Shown one piece after another: positions 12,229 to 22,978 of a DNA stretch of 64,000 nt (the stretch's first letter is position 1; every line of letters starts with the position of its first letter). The notes beneath the pieces were generated by a model. The model saw only the letters and a list, made by a program, of their open reading frames with translations. It did no database searches and was not told the DNA's origin. The DNA lies in assembly GCA_009761415.1 (NCBI GenBank), contig QUOL01000002.1, positions 1,054,001-1,118,000 on the forward strand, in the 5' to 3' direction. A program made the position numbers and the translations under genes. Origin of the DNA: Sarcomyxa edulis (taxonomy: Eukaryota; Basidiomycota; Agaricomycetes; Agaricales; Mycenaceae).

Positions 12229-13010
12229 ATGGCCCGAAGCAAAGAAATCGTCCCCGGCGTTGGCCGTTTCTCCCGCTCCCAGGTTGCGCACCGTCGTGGA
12301 CTCTGGAAGGGCCCCAAGAAGTCTGAAAAGGCTGCTGCAGAGGAGACTGCACCCCACGTCGAGAAGCAGGTTGGAGGAGAGAAGAACGGTGGAAAACGTC
12401 TAGTTCCTACCGCAAAAGCACCACGATTCTACCCAGCCGAGGACGTTCGTCAGCCAAAGAAGAGCCGTAAATCCCCCAAACCCGCATCCCTTCGCTCTAC
12501 CATCACCCCTGGTACCGTTTTGATCTTGCTGGCTGGTCGTTTCCGGGGAAAGAGAGTTGTGTTCTTGCAGCAGTTGGCAAGCGGTTTATTGTTGGTTACT
12601 GGCCCTTTCAAGGTCAATGGTGTCCCTCTGAGACGGGTTAACCAGGCCTACGTTATCGCCACATCCACCAAAGTTGAACTCGGTGATTTCAAAGTGCGTC
12701 ACGAACCTTGACTTTTCTCCCATCGAACTTCGCAATTAACACTTATCCCTTCCAATAGCTCAACGAGAAAATCAACGACGCTTATTTCGCAAAAGCAGCC
12801 TCCAAGGGCCCACGTTCGGCAGAGGCTGAGTTCTTCGAAGAGGGCAAGCCCAAAGCGAAGCAGCCCTTGCCCGAATCCAAGACCGCTGACCAGAAGGAGA
12901 TCGACAAGGCTATCATTGCCTCCGTCAAGAAGACTGAAAATCTTGGCAAATACCTCAAGGCCTCGTGGGGTCTGTCGAAGGGTCAGTTCCCCCACCAGTT
13001 GGTATTCTAG
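12229..13010 (+). CDS. RPL6: 60S ribosomal protein L6 (eL6)
   Basis: Structural protein of the cytosolic large ribosomal subunit. Two exons (12229-12693 and 12759-13010) give 238 residues. Recognised by the basic N-terminal extension, the KOW-like core with [40 protein letters not shown], then [18 protein letters not shown], and the C-terminal helical part with [16 protein letters not shown]. The C terminus is [11 protein letters not shown], typical of the family. The single intron falls in phase 0 after GDFK. Confidence 0.95.
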
Positions 13011-13254
13011 GTGCACATTGGTTATCTGGGTGACGATCTTGGGTTAGGAGGCAGAGGTGTTGTCGACGCGAGGGTTTTGATAGGATTTATGATATGCCTT
13101 ATTGCACCATGCTCTCTTCATTTTTTCGAACCAATGCGCACGACAGCATCCCGTCTCGTCGAAAATATCCTGTAAAATTATAAGACCAACTCGTGAATTT
13201 ACGAATCGAAGCGACTGAAAAATCACAGTTGGACGCGTTTCGCGTTTCTCTGAA

Positions 13255-14466
13255 ATGCTTGCACGCGGCGCCCATCGTGTTCTTACCCATCCCCCTCGCC
13301 ATTCTCTTCCTCTTATTCGTAGCAGAAGTCGGCCGTCCGACAAACGATTTTTCATACAAGGACTTTGCAATGAGTTTCTTGATGTAGCCATCGCATTACC
13401 TCTACCTCCATCGCTACCTCCGTACTCCACAACTATCGTACTCGTCACAATTATCACTCGACTTGGTTTCCTACCTCTTGCAATATGGGTATGTATTCAA
13501 AGTATATCTTCATATCTCGACTATTGACACTACTCATGCGCGTAGGCGAAACGTAGACAATGGAGAATCGAAGAAAAAGTTCTTCCTGAACTCGAAAGGT
13601 TGAAACCTATCGTGTCTCAGGACGTATTGAAGGAAATGAAAGGAGCTGGGATTCGTGGAAAACCCGAAGAACTCCAGAAGATACATTCAACGCGAGCACG
13701 AGAGTTGGTCTGGTTCTTGTTCATACGATACAGCGAGTCGCACCCACTAACTATTTTCTCAGCTTACCGCTCGACGAAAAGAACTGTTCAAGGAATACCG
13801 ATGTCGTCCTGTCCCCACCATGTTGGCTCCAATAGTGCCTCAGATTCCTGTCTTCATTCTTCTGTCTGTTGTCTTTGGACGACTGTCTCTACCTCCAACG
13901 CCGTTAGATTCTGAATCTCTTCTGACCCTCACGTCCTTGGCAAGCCCAGATCCAACTATGGCCCTTCCGATTCTTCTCGGTGTTATCACGATGGCCAACG
14001 TAGAATCGAGCAACTGGGTTTTGTCTGCCGAAGAACGAAGACAACAGCAAGCTAAAGAGGAGCAGAACGAGAAGAAACGACTCGAGGGAGGTCAACGAAC
14101 TATTTCGCCGAAAAAAGCTATCAAATCGGGCCTGAGGATCCTTTCGCTGGCGAGGATTGCTTTCGCGGCCATCATGCCTGGAGTACGTTCTCGTTTCGCT
14201 CTTGACAATATCTTGTACACTGATTCTCGTTGTAGAGCATAGTGATTTACTGGGTTACTTCTGCGTCCTTAGGTCTCCTCCAGACCTGGGCTTTGGATGT
14301 ATGGGATATACGAAGAAAAAGAGCGCGAAAGCCTCCAGTGCTCAACCCTCTTACGCTCAAAGGACTACCTCACAGCAAACCGCCTATACAAAACCCACCC
14401 AAACCACCATCACCTAACGCCAACCCAAAACAACACAAGAAGCTACAATTCAAGGTTCGCTCATGA
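13255..14466 (+). CDS. COX18: Mitochondrial inner-membrane insertase COX18/OXA2
   Basis: Oxa1/YidC-family insertase that exports the C-terminal domain of Cox2 across the inner mitochondrial membrane. Exons 13255-13488, 13546-13707, 13763-14182 and 14236-14466 give 348 residues. The N terminus is rich in Arg, Ser and His (MLARGAHRVLTHPPRHSLPL), fitting a presequence, which is why I chose this start. Transmembrane pieces: TIVLVTIITRLGFLPLAIW, MLAPIVPQIPVFILLSVVFG, a span around ALPILLGVITMAN, LARIAFAAIMPGSIVIYWVT and ASLGLLQTWALDVW. The matrix loop between the first two spans has KEMKGAGIRGKPEELQ. The tail is basic and Pro-rich, as expected for ribosome contact. COX18 rather than OXA1 is judged from overall resemblance. 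Confidence 0.85.
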
Positions 14467-14911
14467 TCCAACGTTCTCTTCTGTGGAGGTTCTGCTTAGG
14501 TGAGTTCCAAGTCTTGATCATCTGTGTCGCATCCTGGGGCGGAATGACAATAAAAGTGGTTGTGAGGGAACCCCTTCATACTTCCTTAGGGAATGGTGGA
14601 CGCCCGTTGAACCTTTCTTGATCTAATATGACCGCCCCATGTTTCTATCATCCAGTCTATTCTTTCACTGACCTGCGTATTCGAATTCTCAGGTAGTTGA
14701 ACACTCGCATATCGGGAGACTATACTCAGATCGAGACGATACAAGAACAGATCTCGATCCTTGCTACAATTTTTCATAGAAAATACACACATTCATCATA
14801 CAGAAAACAAGGCCCGTTGGTAAAAAAGAAAGACAACCTGAATGTGGATGTAAGTAGTAGAACCGGTCTACCTTGAATGACGAGTCGTCTGAAACTGCTG
14901 GCCCGAGCCTA

Positions 14912-15538
14912 CTAAGCTCCACCTGCTTTTCCTCTGTTTTCCTTCGCCTCCTCCAGCTCCTCGCCTAACATCATGGCTCGTATGTAACCACCAGCCGCTA
15001 TCATGGACCAGAGTGCTGCATTGGTACCCTGTGTAGAACGTCATTCGATATTGCCCATTGTCAAAGATTGATACAAACTTACTTGGTAGAAAAGGACCGT
15101 CAAAAATGCTAAGAAGAAATGCAAGACAACCTTCACTACCATACTCCGCTGTACGGAAGAGCCCTTGAATAATGGGAGCGGATATTCCAACGCGACCAGA
15201 ATGCTTCCGAGAATCATCGAGAAGATGGGAATAGCAGGGAACTTGACGATGAGAGTTATGAATATAGCAGCGTTCGGGGAAGGTCTACATATAGGGTTTT
15301 TAGAACTATGAAAGGGAAGGAAACGATGACTAGTACGCACTGGAGACCTCCGGGATCGCGTAGAGTACCACCGACAAAGTCCCAGAAAAACTTGCGGTAG
15401 AACAGGCCGAAGAAACCAGCCCAGATAGCATCTTGAGACGTGTTAGTGCACGGTGGGATACGATGTTGAGTAGTCCTCACAAAGACTGGCAGTTAGGGAG
15501 AGATAGCGGCTATATTCATGCCACACGAGGTTTCCCAT
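14912..15538 (-). CDS. Small conserved fungal membrane protein (DUF7727-like)
   Basis: Begins MGNLVWHEYSRYLSLTASLY, spliced over a short intron to AIWAGFFGLFYRKFFWDFVG and GTLRDPGGLQ, then PSPNAAIFITLIVKFPAIPI, then a last exon GTNAALWSMIAAGGYIRAMM and a charged tail ending ENRGKAGGA. I recognise this as the conserved small fungal protein family DUF7727. Four hydrophobic segments are apparent. Function is unknown. Exon borders are canonical (for example CTT-T/GTGAGG and CTC-CA/GTGCGT). It is convergent with COX18 and has no informative neighbours. Confidence 0.85.
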
Positions 15539-16153
15539 TGTCGTAGAAGTTGTTGCCTAGAACGGGTTTTGAGAGCGCTGCTCGGGAAGTTCGAGGAAGA
15601 AGTAGACTCGGAGAACTGTGAAGACTAGCTTCTAGCAGACTTGCAGTAGTTTTGAAAGAGCACAGCTCGACCCGGGGGAGGGAAAGGAAAGCTTCGAGAT
15701 GTGGTTGAAGCAAAAGGGAAACTGAAGAAGAACGATAACAACACCATCGTTACCATTGTGTTTCTATCCCGAAGAGTGTAACAGCGTCAAAATTGATGGA
15801 CCTCGGCGTCTGTCCAAGTTCTGGATGTTCTGGATGCGAATTCTGGACCTTCCAGTCGACGTTGAAGCTGAAGTTCAAGATGGGAAGACAGACCGACAAC
15901 CGGAGATATCAAATACTGGCAGGGCGTCGGGAATCATTGCAAGGTTGTCGGGATCCACGATGATGATCAAAACATGCGTAGAGAAACCGTCTTTTCGCGA
16001 TAACCAACGAAACAAGTGGTACAATAATATGGGTATCTGTGAAAGTGCGGAAAGGGGGTTTACATAGCAAGTCCACGAAACTAGACTCGAATCATAAGTA
16101 AAAGTATAAGTAGGTGTGGCATTATAGGTCATGGCAAATCACCCAACGTATTA
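15539..16153. other. Intergenic stretch, nothing recognised
   Basis: Lies between the start of the DUF7727-like gene and the 3' end of the CENP-A gene. Open frames here are short, on both strands, with no recognisable motif. It should hold the promoter of the first gene and the terminator of the second. Confidence 0.4.
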
Positions 16154-16846
16154 CTACGTTAGACCAGCCCAGGGACCTCGTATACGTCGAGCTAGTTGGA
16201 GATCTTTCGTCATGATAGTGACCCGCTTAGCATGGATAGCACATAAATTGCTGGAAGACATATCAGAATGCATGCCTCGAAATTTTGAGCAGAGTACGCA
16301 CGCGTCCTCAAACAAATGAACCAGAAAGGCCTCTGTAGCTTCCTGTAATGCCATTATTGCAGAACTCTGCCAGCGAAGTCCCCCTGTGTCATAATTGTGA
16401 TTCGTGTCGGTCATCATGTCCATAGCAATCTCTCGCACCTACAGACCATCGCTTTAGTGTGGATTATATGGAGTCAGATATATAAGAGCGCACCAAACGG
16501 GAAAACGGCAATCTACGAATAAGGAGATCCGTGCTTTTCTGGTATTTTCGTATTTCGCGCAAAGCCACCGTACCAGGTCGGAATCGGTGAGGTTTTCGTG
16601 GAGCTGCCGCGTCTGAATTGGTGTCAATGTATGTCCCCGGAAGAGAAACAAAGCAAACGCACTTGCAGCACCACCAGTCGAACCTCTCCCTGTTGTGGCT
16701 GCTGCTACACGAGGCGCTTTGCCACCAGTACTTTTTCTAGCAGTTGCAACCTTCGTCTTTTTTGTGGGCGGGCTAGGCGGATCTGAGCTTGATGGCGCCA
16801 CCGCTTTTCGTTTAGAGCCTGCTCCTCTTTGTACGGTTTGAGCCAT
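16154..16846 (-). CDS. CSE4: Centromeric histone H3 variant CENP-A
   Basis: Replaces H3 in centromeric nucleosomes and specifies kinetochore position. Four exons (16663-16846, 16494-16612, 16302-16438, 16154-16250) give 178 residues. The histone fold is clear: alpha[41 protein letters not shown], alpha2 [20 protein letters not shown], then [20 protein letters not shown] and the C terminus [17 protein letters not shown] rather than H3 is indicated by the divergent lysine-rich N terminus, the LRWQS in loop 1 (as in yeast Cse4/Cnp1), the replacement of the H3 QDF region and the GPW end. Loop 1 is long ([11 protein letters not shown]). The tail contains [12 protein letters not shown], matching the H3 K9-K14 block. 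Only the second point distinguishes it from a simple H3 pseudogene; no break is seen. Confidence 0.9.
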
Positions 16847-16968
16847 GATAGTATAGGAGGTTCAATATTGTGAGACTCGAACGAAATATTTGGAGGTTGG
16901 AGGATGACCGCGACTTGAACCACGGAGTGCTACCGTGGGAATGTTGGTTAAGCTTCGACGCGACGCCG

Positions 16969-16974
16969 ACGCGT
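16969..16974. promoter_or_regulatory. MluI-type (ACGCGT) box upstream of CENP-A
   Basis: A palindromic ACGCGT lies about 120 bp before the CENP-A start codon, next to further CGACGCG repeats. In ascomycete yeasts this is the MBF element driving G1/S genes. Function here is inference; a six-base match can occur by chance. Confidence 0.3.
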
Positions 16975-17040
16975 GCCCACACAACTTGAGCTAAACTTGA
17001 GTTTTGAAGTTTATCCAAGTCTCACTCACACTCCAAGATC

Positions 17041-18684
17041 ATGACGATAAGCAAAATGGAACCAATAATCACCGGTTATTATCGCTATACTGATATATGG
17101 TTCGAGTGGTCAGTCAGATATCAACTTCTTGGATGATTATCGTGCCCATCTAAGCGCTATAGGCATCAAGCATTGCCTAACCCGGACGATCGAGGGCCAC
17201 TCAAAGCCGTCTTGGGTGAGTCGAGAAAATCGTTGACCCTTGTACTCTACTGATATACAAGACTTTGAAAGCTCACGACTCTCTTGTCCATCCTGACCAC
17301 CCACTCCACATTGAGGGTGTAGATGGCGTAGAGTTGTTCATGGGTAAGTTCGCGATCTATTTCGATCTGGACTACCCACCAATCAGAATCATAGGTACAA
17401 TGAACACAGGCGAATCTCGCTTACTGTTCTCATCGGCTCAAGTGGACTACGTCCGATACTGGCTTCACGCGATGAAGCTCACTGACGAAGTCATACCGTT
17501 GCCTTATTCTGACTGCCTGTTTACGGAGTCAAACTTGAGAACAGTGTCCCGTGTCGTCTATAAGGACGGTGGATCACTGCGTAGTGCCATAAAGGTACGG
17601 ATGCTAGTCTCACTCCACAAAGACAAGCATTATATTGAACAACCGGTGGCGCCACCAGAAAATCGACAAGAACAACAAGCGTTTGATGAAGGGATCCAAT
17701 CCGAGACTTACTTCACGACGTGACTTGTTTGAACGTGTTCGTACATTCTGGTCCGAGAAAGTGGGTGTCTGGTGCGCCATCGATTTTGAGGCTTGGGATC
17801 GTGATCATACGGTACTCACCGAAGTCGGATGGAGTCTGGTACGATGGGTCAATGGTGAAGAGGTCACCGAGACCGTTCATCTCATCGTCCAAGAATATCA
17901 GTACTATACTCAAACCTTCGTGGAGGAAAACCGCATGGTAAGACGGGAATGTAAATATACCGTCCTCTGCTTGACACTAATCTTGGACATCTTTAGAACT
18001 TCAATTTCGGCCAGAGTGAGATTGTCAAAAAATCCGTCTTCAAAACGCGGGTCTCCGAGTTCATTTCTGAACTGTCTCAATACGGTCCCGTCTTCCTCAT
18101 CTTTCATGACAATAACCAAGATATCAAGTGAGTCTATTCTCTCTTTGTCGCTTCGAAGGATGTCTTATCATGAAACTAGATACCTGAAATCCAAAATGAT
18201 AGAGGCCTCATTAGAGGGCCTTTCATTCAATTTGCCTGATGCAACCCCGGACGAAGGTCTATTTGTAGTGGATACGTCTGACCTGTTTGCTGCCCTCGAA
18301 GGCGAAGGGGGTGCCAATATCCGAGGTCTCGAACGTATCTGCAAGCATCTTCAAGTCCCCACGCAATACCTGCACAATGCAGGAAATGATGCTCATGTTC
18401 GTCATCGAAACAGGCTCCTTGAATTCTTTTGGCTGACATGTTTTCGTTAGTATACCTTGCTCTGCATGAAAGCCATGGCATCAGGCGATCCCGTGGATAT
18501 TCAGCGAGAGAAACGCTGGCCAAACCGCACAGGGACCACAACCACGCGAGGTGTAAAAGTGGAATTCAAGCCATGGGAAGAGGACAGTGATTACTCGGAT
18601 GAAGAAGGCATCATCCCGCCCCTTACCGGGTATGATCCTGTCACTGGGGTGCTCCGAGGCGGAGAGGAAGAAGAGGCGGCGTAG
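17041..18684 (+). CDS. Gfd2/YDR514C-like DEDDh nuclease
   Basis: The C-terminal half is an RNase H-fold exonuclease of the Gfd2/YDR514C family. DEDDh residues are visible: DFE in WCAIDFEAWDRDHTVLTEVG, the Asp of FHDNNQDIKYLKS, the Asp of LFVVDTSDLF or a nearby acid, and GNDAHYTLL with His and Asp. An N-terminal domain precedes it (GYYRYTDIWFEW / RYRHQALPNPDDRGPLKAVL / AHDSLVHPDHPLHIEGVDGV, then FDLDYPPIRIIGTMNTGESR). Introns are short; one long apparent exon (to 17593) must splice from AIK to KIDKNNKRLMKG at about 17662, avoiding a stop. The C terminus is acidic (EEDSDYSDEEG, GGEEEEAA). In yeast Gfd2 is linked to mRNA export and YDR514C to nuclease activity; the role here is inferred. Confidence 0.85.
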
Positions 18685-18855
18685 TGGGTTCATTACGATG
18701 GCCTCAGAAATTAGACTATAGATTTTTTGTATACCATTCTGTGTTGTATGCCTACCGCGTCATTTGTATTTCAATTCTGTACTCTCTCTACAGATCTTGA
18801 TTCTTGCGTTCTGCTTGCAGACGAACTCGCTTGGGCGTATTTGAGTGCCCTCCCC

Positions 18856-19371
18856 TCAAGCTGAACAAATAGTCGACCGTGGGAAACCGAAAATAGTATA
18901 TAAACCTCTCCTCGGCCTTCTTTGTTTCCCTAGAACATACTCAGCTAGGATCTCTTCTTCAGAAACTAACTCGAGTCTCGCATGTTTATTCATGCCGCAT
19001 TCTTCAAATCCACTCGATGATACTCGCACTGCCTCGTCAAACAGAGAACATGTCTTGCCTTGTGCAGACTCGATGAAGTTTGGCTTGTGCATCTTGGAGT
19101 TCTTTGAACTTCGGGATAAACTTGCCAGCGAGCGCAGTGTCTGTCTGATGGATTCTCTTTTGTATTTTGGTCTGCAGGTAGCCATTGTAGAACCGTATAT
19201 TAGAGGTGCTCCAATGAAGAATTTTGTTCTAGAAATCTTATCGTTTTCTGAAAAAATTCGCGTTTGTTTGTCTAAACCTTCTGATCGATCGGAGTCCCCG
19301 CCTCGAGCTATAGTGCCGCCACTATCATTGCAGCGTCCTTCTTGTCTTCTGTAGAGTTCTTGGTCTCGCAA
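18856..19371 (-). CDS. Hypothetical 171-codon open frame (doubtful)
   Basis: An uninterrupted frame starting MRDQELYRRQEGRCNDSGGT and ending FGFPRSTICSA lies between the Gfd2-like gene and ATG29. A 169-codon frame overlaps it on the opposite strand (18845-19354). No domain, signal or membrane segment is recognised in either, and neither has introns, unlike most genes here. At most one of the two is real. I list the minus frame because its mix of charged residues looks more protein-like. The whole 18685-19409 interval may simply be non-coding. Confidence 0.25.
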   Translation of the reverse strand: MRDQELYRRQEGRCNDSGGTIARGGDSDRSEGLDKQTRIFSENDKISRTKFFIGAPLIYGSTMATCRPKYKRESIRQTLRSLASLSRSSKNSKMHKPNFIESAQGKTCSLFDEAVRVSSSGFEECGMNKHARLELVSEEEILAEYVLGKQRRPRRGLYTIFGFPRSTICSA

Positions 19372-19409
19372 AGGGTACTCATGAGCCCTCTACCTTAGCC
19401 CAGATCACG

Positions 19410-20776
19410 ATGCCAGTTACACCGAATGTTCGTGTTGTTGTTCGACTGCCTTGGAACCGTCCAGAGCAACCTCTCAACGACCCACCTCGAGTATGTTTAA
19501 ATCTAATGCATCGTTGCCCGTTGTTCATCCCGCACAACTGAATCCAGATAGAATGGAACAACGACAAGGCAGCTATATTGTGGAAAGTTATTGAACTATC
19601 GCGCACGAGCGACAGTGGAGGTACTGATTGTAAGAGGTCTCGTTCGGTCATCTATACGCTCCTGGTTTAACCTCACAGTACAGGGAAAGGCTTAGCTGCA
19701 CACCTGGAAGTCCCTCTACCGTACCTGTTGTATCGTGCTCAGACAAGATACGAGGAGGACCTTCGTGGATTACAGGATATTCAAGGAGCTCTTAGCCCCA
19801 CAATCACCCAACCTAGTGAGGCGTTCCCAGTCATGGATAAGCCTACTGCTGTTGGTCGCGTTGCTAGTCGAATGGCAGGAAGTACTCGACTTTCGTCTTC
19901 TGGGCGACTTTCCACTCCTCTTGGTGTCCGTGCTCGTCTTAGTTCTCTCGGCAATTCCCCACGTCCCAAGAAGACTATCTCGTCCTCGACGTTGACTCTC
20001 CAAGGCACCCGGAAGCCTCTGACTCACATGCGACCAACGTCGCCCTCGTCTTCGGAGGATGCTACTGATTCTGAGGATGAGGAAGTATTGAAAGAAGAGG
20101 AAGCAGATAGGACTCTCGAGGAACAAGAAAACTTGGACAGGAAATTGAGAGATTTGCAGCTGATGATAACGAACGATGCTCTGGGTCTGGTCAGTGCCCC
20201 TCAACGCAGAGATAAAGGGAAGGAAGTAGACCGTGGTCGAGCGGGTGTTTCATCCTCTATAGCTATGCGACGAAGCTCCCGTCCTGACGACCTTAGCAGC
20301 CGAAGTGCTAGTCAGAGCGTCTCCAGTGCAAGTTCTCCCCATGGTTCGATACCATCTATACCATCACCTCCGCCGGAGTCGCAACCCCACTCCCCGATCA
20401 GTAGGCACTTGTCTCCCAGCAAATCATCGAGTCCTCCTGCTGTATCTCCCCGGAGTGCTCTAGGCATGCGCTACGCACCCCTAGTCGGGACTAGTGAGCA
20501 AGGAAGCAGTCATGGATCTGAAGCATCCAGTTTCAGTGACATAAGCGGTTGGCTATGTTTTCATCTTCATTGTGTTTCACTCAACGGTTCTTTCGACTTA
20601 CAGATACAAGTATCTCAGCATCGGCGTTGGACAGTGCTCTACTCTCGAATATCCGCGGAACCGGTTCTCGATTGTAAGTCAATACTTCTCTGCATCTTTC
20701 CCTATGATCTAAATTTGCGACCGCAGCTCTGCTTATGCACGAAGTCGCTTTGTAGGCCGAGGAGGAGGGACTCATT
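19410..20776 (+). CDS. ATG29: Autophagy protein Atg29
   Basis: Scaffold subunit of the Atg17-Atg29-Atg31 complex that starts autophagosome formation. The N-terminal Atg29 domain is split over three exons: MPVTPNVRVVVRLPWNRPEQ ... NDPPR, then IEWNNDKAAILWKVIELSR, then WKGLAAHLEVPLPYLLYRAQ followed by TRYEEDLRGLQ. After this comes a long Ser/Pro-rich, probably disordered region with a short Glu-rich stretch (SEDEEVLKEEEADRTLEEQE) and coiled-coil-like LDRKLRDLQLMI. Two small last exons read DTSISASALDSALLSNIRGT and SAYARSRFVGRGGGTH-stop. In yeast the disordered C-terminal half is regulated by phosphorylation; the many Ser-Pro sites here are consistent with that. Confidence 0.9.
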
Positions 20777-21094
20777 AGTAAAGTTCAGGTCATCGCCGCG
20801 CGTCTCTTGATCATGAAAAGCAGACGCGTAATAAAGCGCGTACGCGCGTATGTATCTGTAATCATTCTATCATTTCATTCTAGCACTTTCTATACCAATA
20901 TATCCACGTATGCATTTTCTGAGCAGTCCTTGTATTTCGTCCAGCTTGCAAGTGGCTTCCAACCCGGACGCCTTTCAATTTGTCACTCGATCGAACAGCT
21001 TGGGACGTCAAACAGCCGCCTTTGTCTACTTCCGTTCAAATACCGGGCCTTTTCAAGCTTTTTTATCCGCATACCACTCACTCACGACCCCATC
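20777..21094. promoter_or_regulatory. Intergenic region upstream of DDI1
   Basis: No gene is seen. Contains a CG-rich alternating patch (GCGCGTACGCGCGTATG near 20836) and a T/C-rich leader before the DDI1 ATG. Probably the DDI1 promoter and leader. Confidence 0.35.
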
Positions 21095-22773
21095 ATGGAA
21101 CTGACCTTTGTAACCGATCTTGGAGAAACCTTCGTCGTCGAGATTGATCCTAGCATGGAGCTCGAGAATGTCATGGCTTTGCTAGAGGCGGAGGTAATTT
21201 GTTTTCTTCGCTCATCAAACTCTGTTTCGCTTCTCACTTTCTCGACAATGATACCTCAATCAACAGTCTGGCATACCCGTCGGAGAGCAAAGTATATCGC
21301 ATGCTGGAACAGATCTTGGTAATCCGAAAGCCACGATGAGGGAGTTGGGTCTGGGAGAAAATGTCATGCTGCTGCTTAGACGGAAAGTGGCCAACGTTGC
21401 AGGGAGGTTCGTACGTCCGCTCTGGAAGGCGAAGCGTCTATGGCTTACTCTTTACTTTGAAAAGATCTATTGAACAGGATTCAGAGATGATGCGGTTACA
21501 GATCCTGGGTGACCCAAACCTCATGCGGCAGCTACGAGAGGTGCGTGCACATCTAGAGAGAAACACAAGGACAGGAACACAATGGCTCACTTCTTTCCTC
21601 AGAGCCAACCTGAGCTAGCAGCAGCGGCTCAGTCTGACCCATCTCGTTTCGCATTACTCCTCCGGCAAACGAGGGAACGGCAGTACGAAGCAGGCCTGGC
21701 CCGACAACAAGAGATCGAGCACCTGAATGCAGACCCGTACGATGTAGAAGCCCAACGAAAGATCGAAGAGGCTATCAGGCAGCAAGCTGTGATGGAAAAT
21801 ATGGAGCATGCCCTTGAATACTCCCCAGAGAGTTTTGGACGGGTGACTATGCTTTAGTGAGTTGTGCTGCTTATTTCAGACTCCTTGGACGTACACTGAG
21901 ACAGCGCAGTATCCCTGTCGAGGTTAACTCGAAACCAGTAAAAGCGTTCGTGGATAGTGGAGCTCAGCAAACTATTAGTGCGTCTTCAGTCATCTCTCCC
22001 TCATCTGTGAACTAATACATTGCTCCTCGACCAGTGAGCCCGGAATGCGCGGAAAATTGTGGGTGAGTATACTATTCACATTCGTCCATGCCACAATTCG
22101 ACTGATCTCGCTTGCGTATCAGGATTATGCGACTTCTTGACCAACGTTTTAGTGGCATTGCTCGAGGAGTCGGTACGGCGAGAATTCTAGGAAGAGTTCA
22201 CAGCGCTCAATTAAAATTGGGAGACTTGTATCTCCCGTGCTCTTTTACCATCATGGAGGTTCGTCTATCTTCCATCTATCATTGCAATCAAGCCACTCAC
22301 CCATCAAACCCCAATAGGGCCGAGACGTCGACCTACTACTAGGCTTAGACATGCTCAAAGCCCACCAAGCATGCATCGACCTAGAAAAGAACGTTCTTCG
22401 AATCCAAAACCGCGAAGTCAAGTTCCTATCAGAACACGAACTGCCAGATAAAGCTAGACATGAAGAACGGCTTCCGGAAGGAGCGTCCTATTCAGACCTT
22501 GCTGCTGAAAATCCTACTTCTATCGCTGGACCTGGTGCTTCTTCTTCGAATTCTGCTCCAGCGCCTTTCCCAGGGGGAGGACATACGCTTGGTGCGAGTC
22601 CTTCGTCTCGACCGCCTAATGCTGCTGCTGCTGGGCAAAGACCCCCATCATCGCGGCATCCTGAACAGGCTGTACGTACCTTGATGGACCTTGGTGTATC
22701 GCGGGAAGTGGCTATCAGCACATTGGATGCAGCGGGAGGAAACGTGGACGTTGCGGCTTCGTTGTTGTTTTGA
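21095..22773 (+). CDS. DDI1: DNA damage-inducible protein 1 (UBL-RVP-UBA shuttle protease)
   Basis: Ubiquitin-shuttle factor with a retroviral-type aspartic protease fold that acts on heavily ubiquitinated substrates with the proteasome. Eight exons (21095-21193, 21267-21410, 21478-21540, 21603-21856, 21910-21977, 22035-22062, 22123-22258, 22318-22773) give 415 residues in frame. Domains: N-terminal UBL ([20 protein letters not shown]), helical HDD region ([20 protein letters not shown]), RVP with [20 protein letters not shown] (catalytic Asp near residue 202 in the DSG form usual for Ddi1) and [20 protein letters not shown], and a C-terminal UBA ([20 protein letters not shown] ... VAASLLF). 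Complete and apparently active. One exon is only 28 nt. Confidence 0.95.
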
Positions 22774-22978
22774 GTATGTATATCGTTTGTGATCACAAAA
22801 GCATTTTTGGAAACGAGTCTTTGTAATAATAGGTGAACGATGACACACTTGTAGGAGTTCATACATTTACAGTATACAGTAAATACAACAGCGTGGGTAT
22901 GAATATATAGGATATATGTATGATCATGAAAGCAAAGGAGGAAGAGAAAAAAACGAAAGCGAATAACGAAGGCGATGA

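Noticed and set aside
16899..16990. A tRNA-like segment with GGTTCAAGTC and a 6-bp hairpin upstream of CENP-A
   Set aside because: The T-stem does not pair, no matching acceptor strand is found, and the hairpin loop lacks the U33 expected of an anticodon loop.
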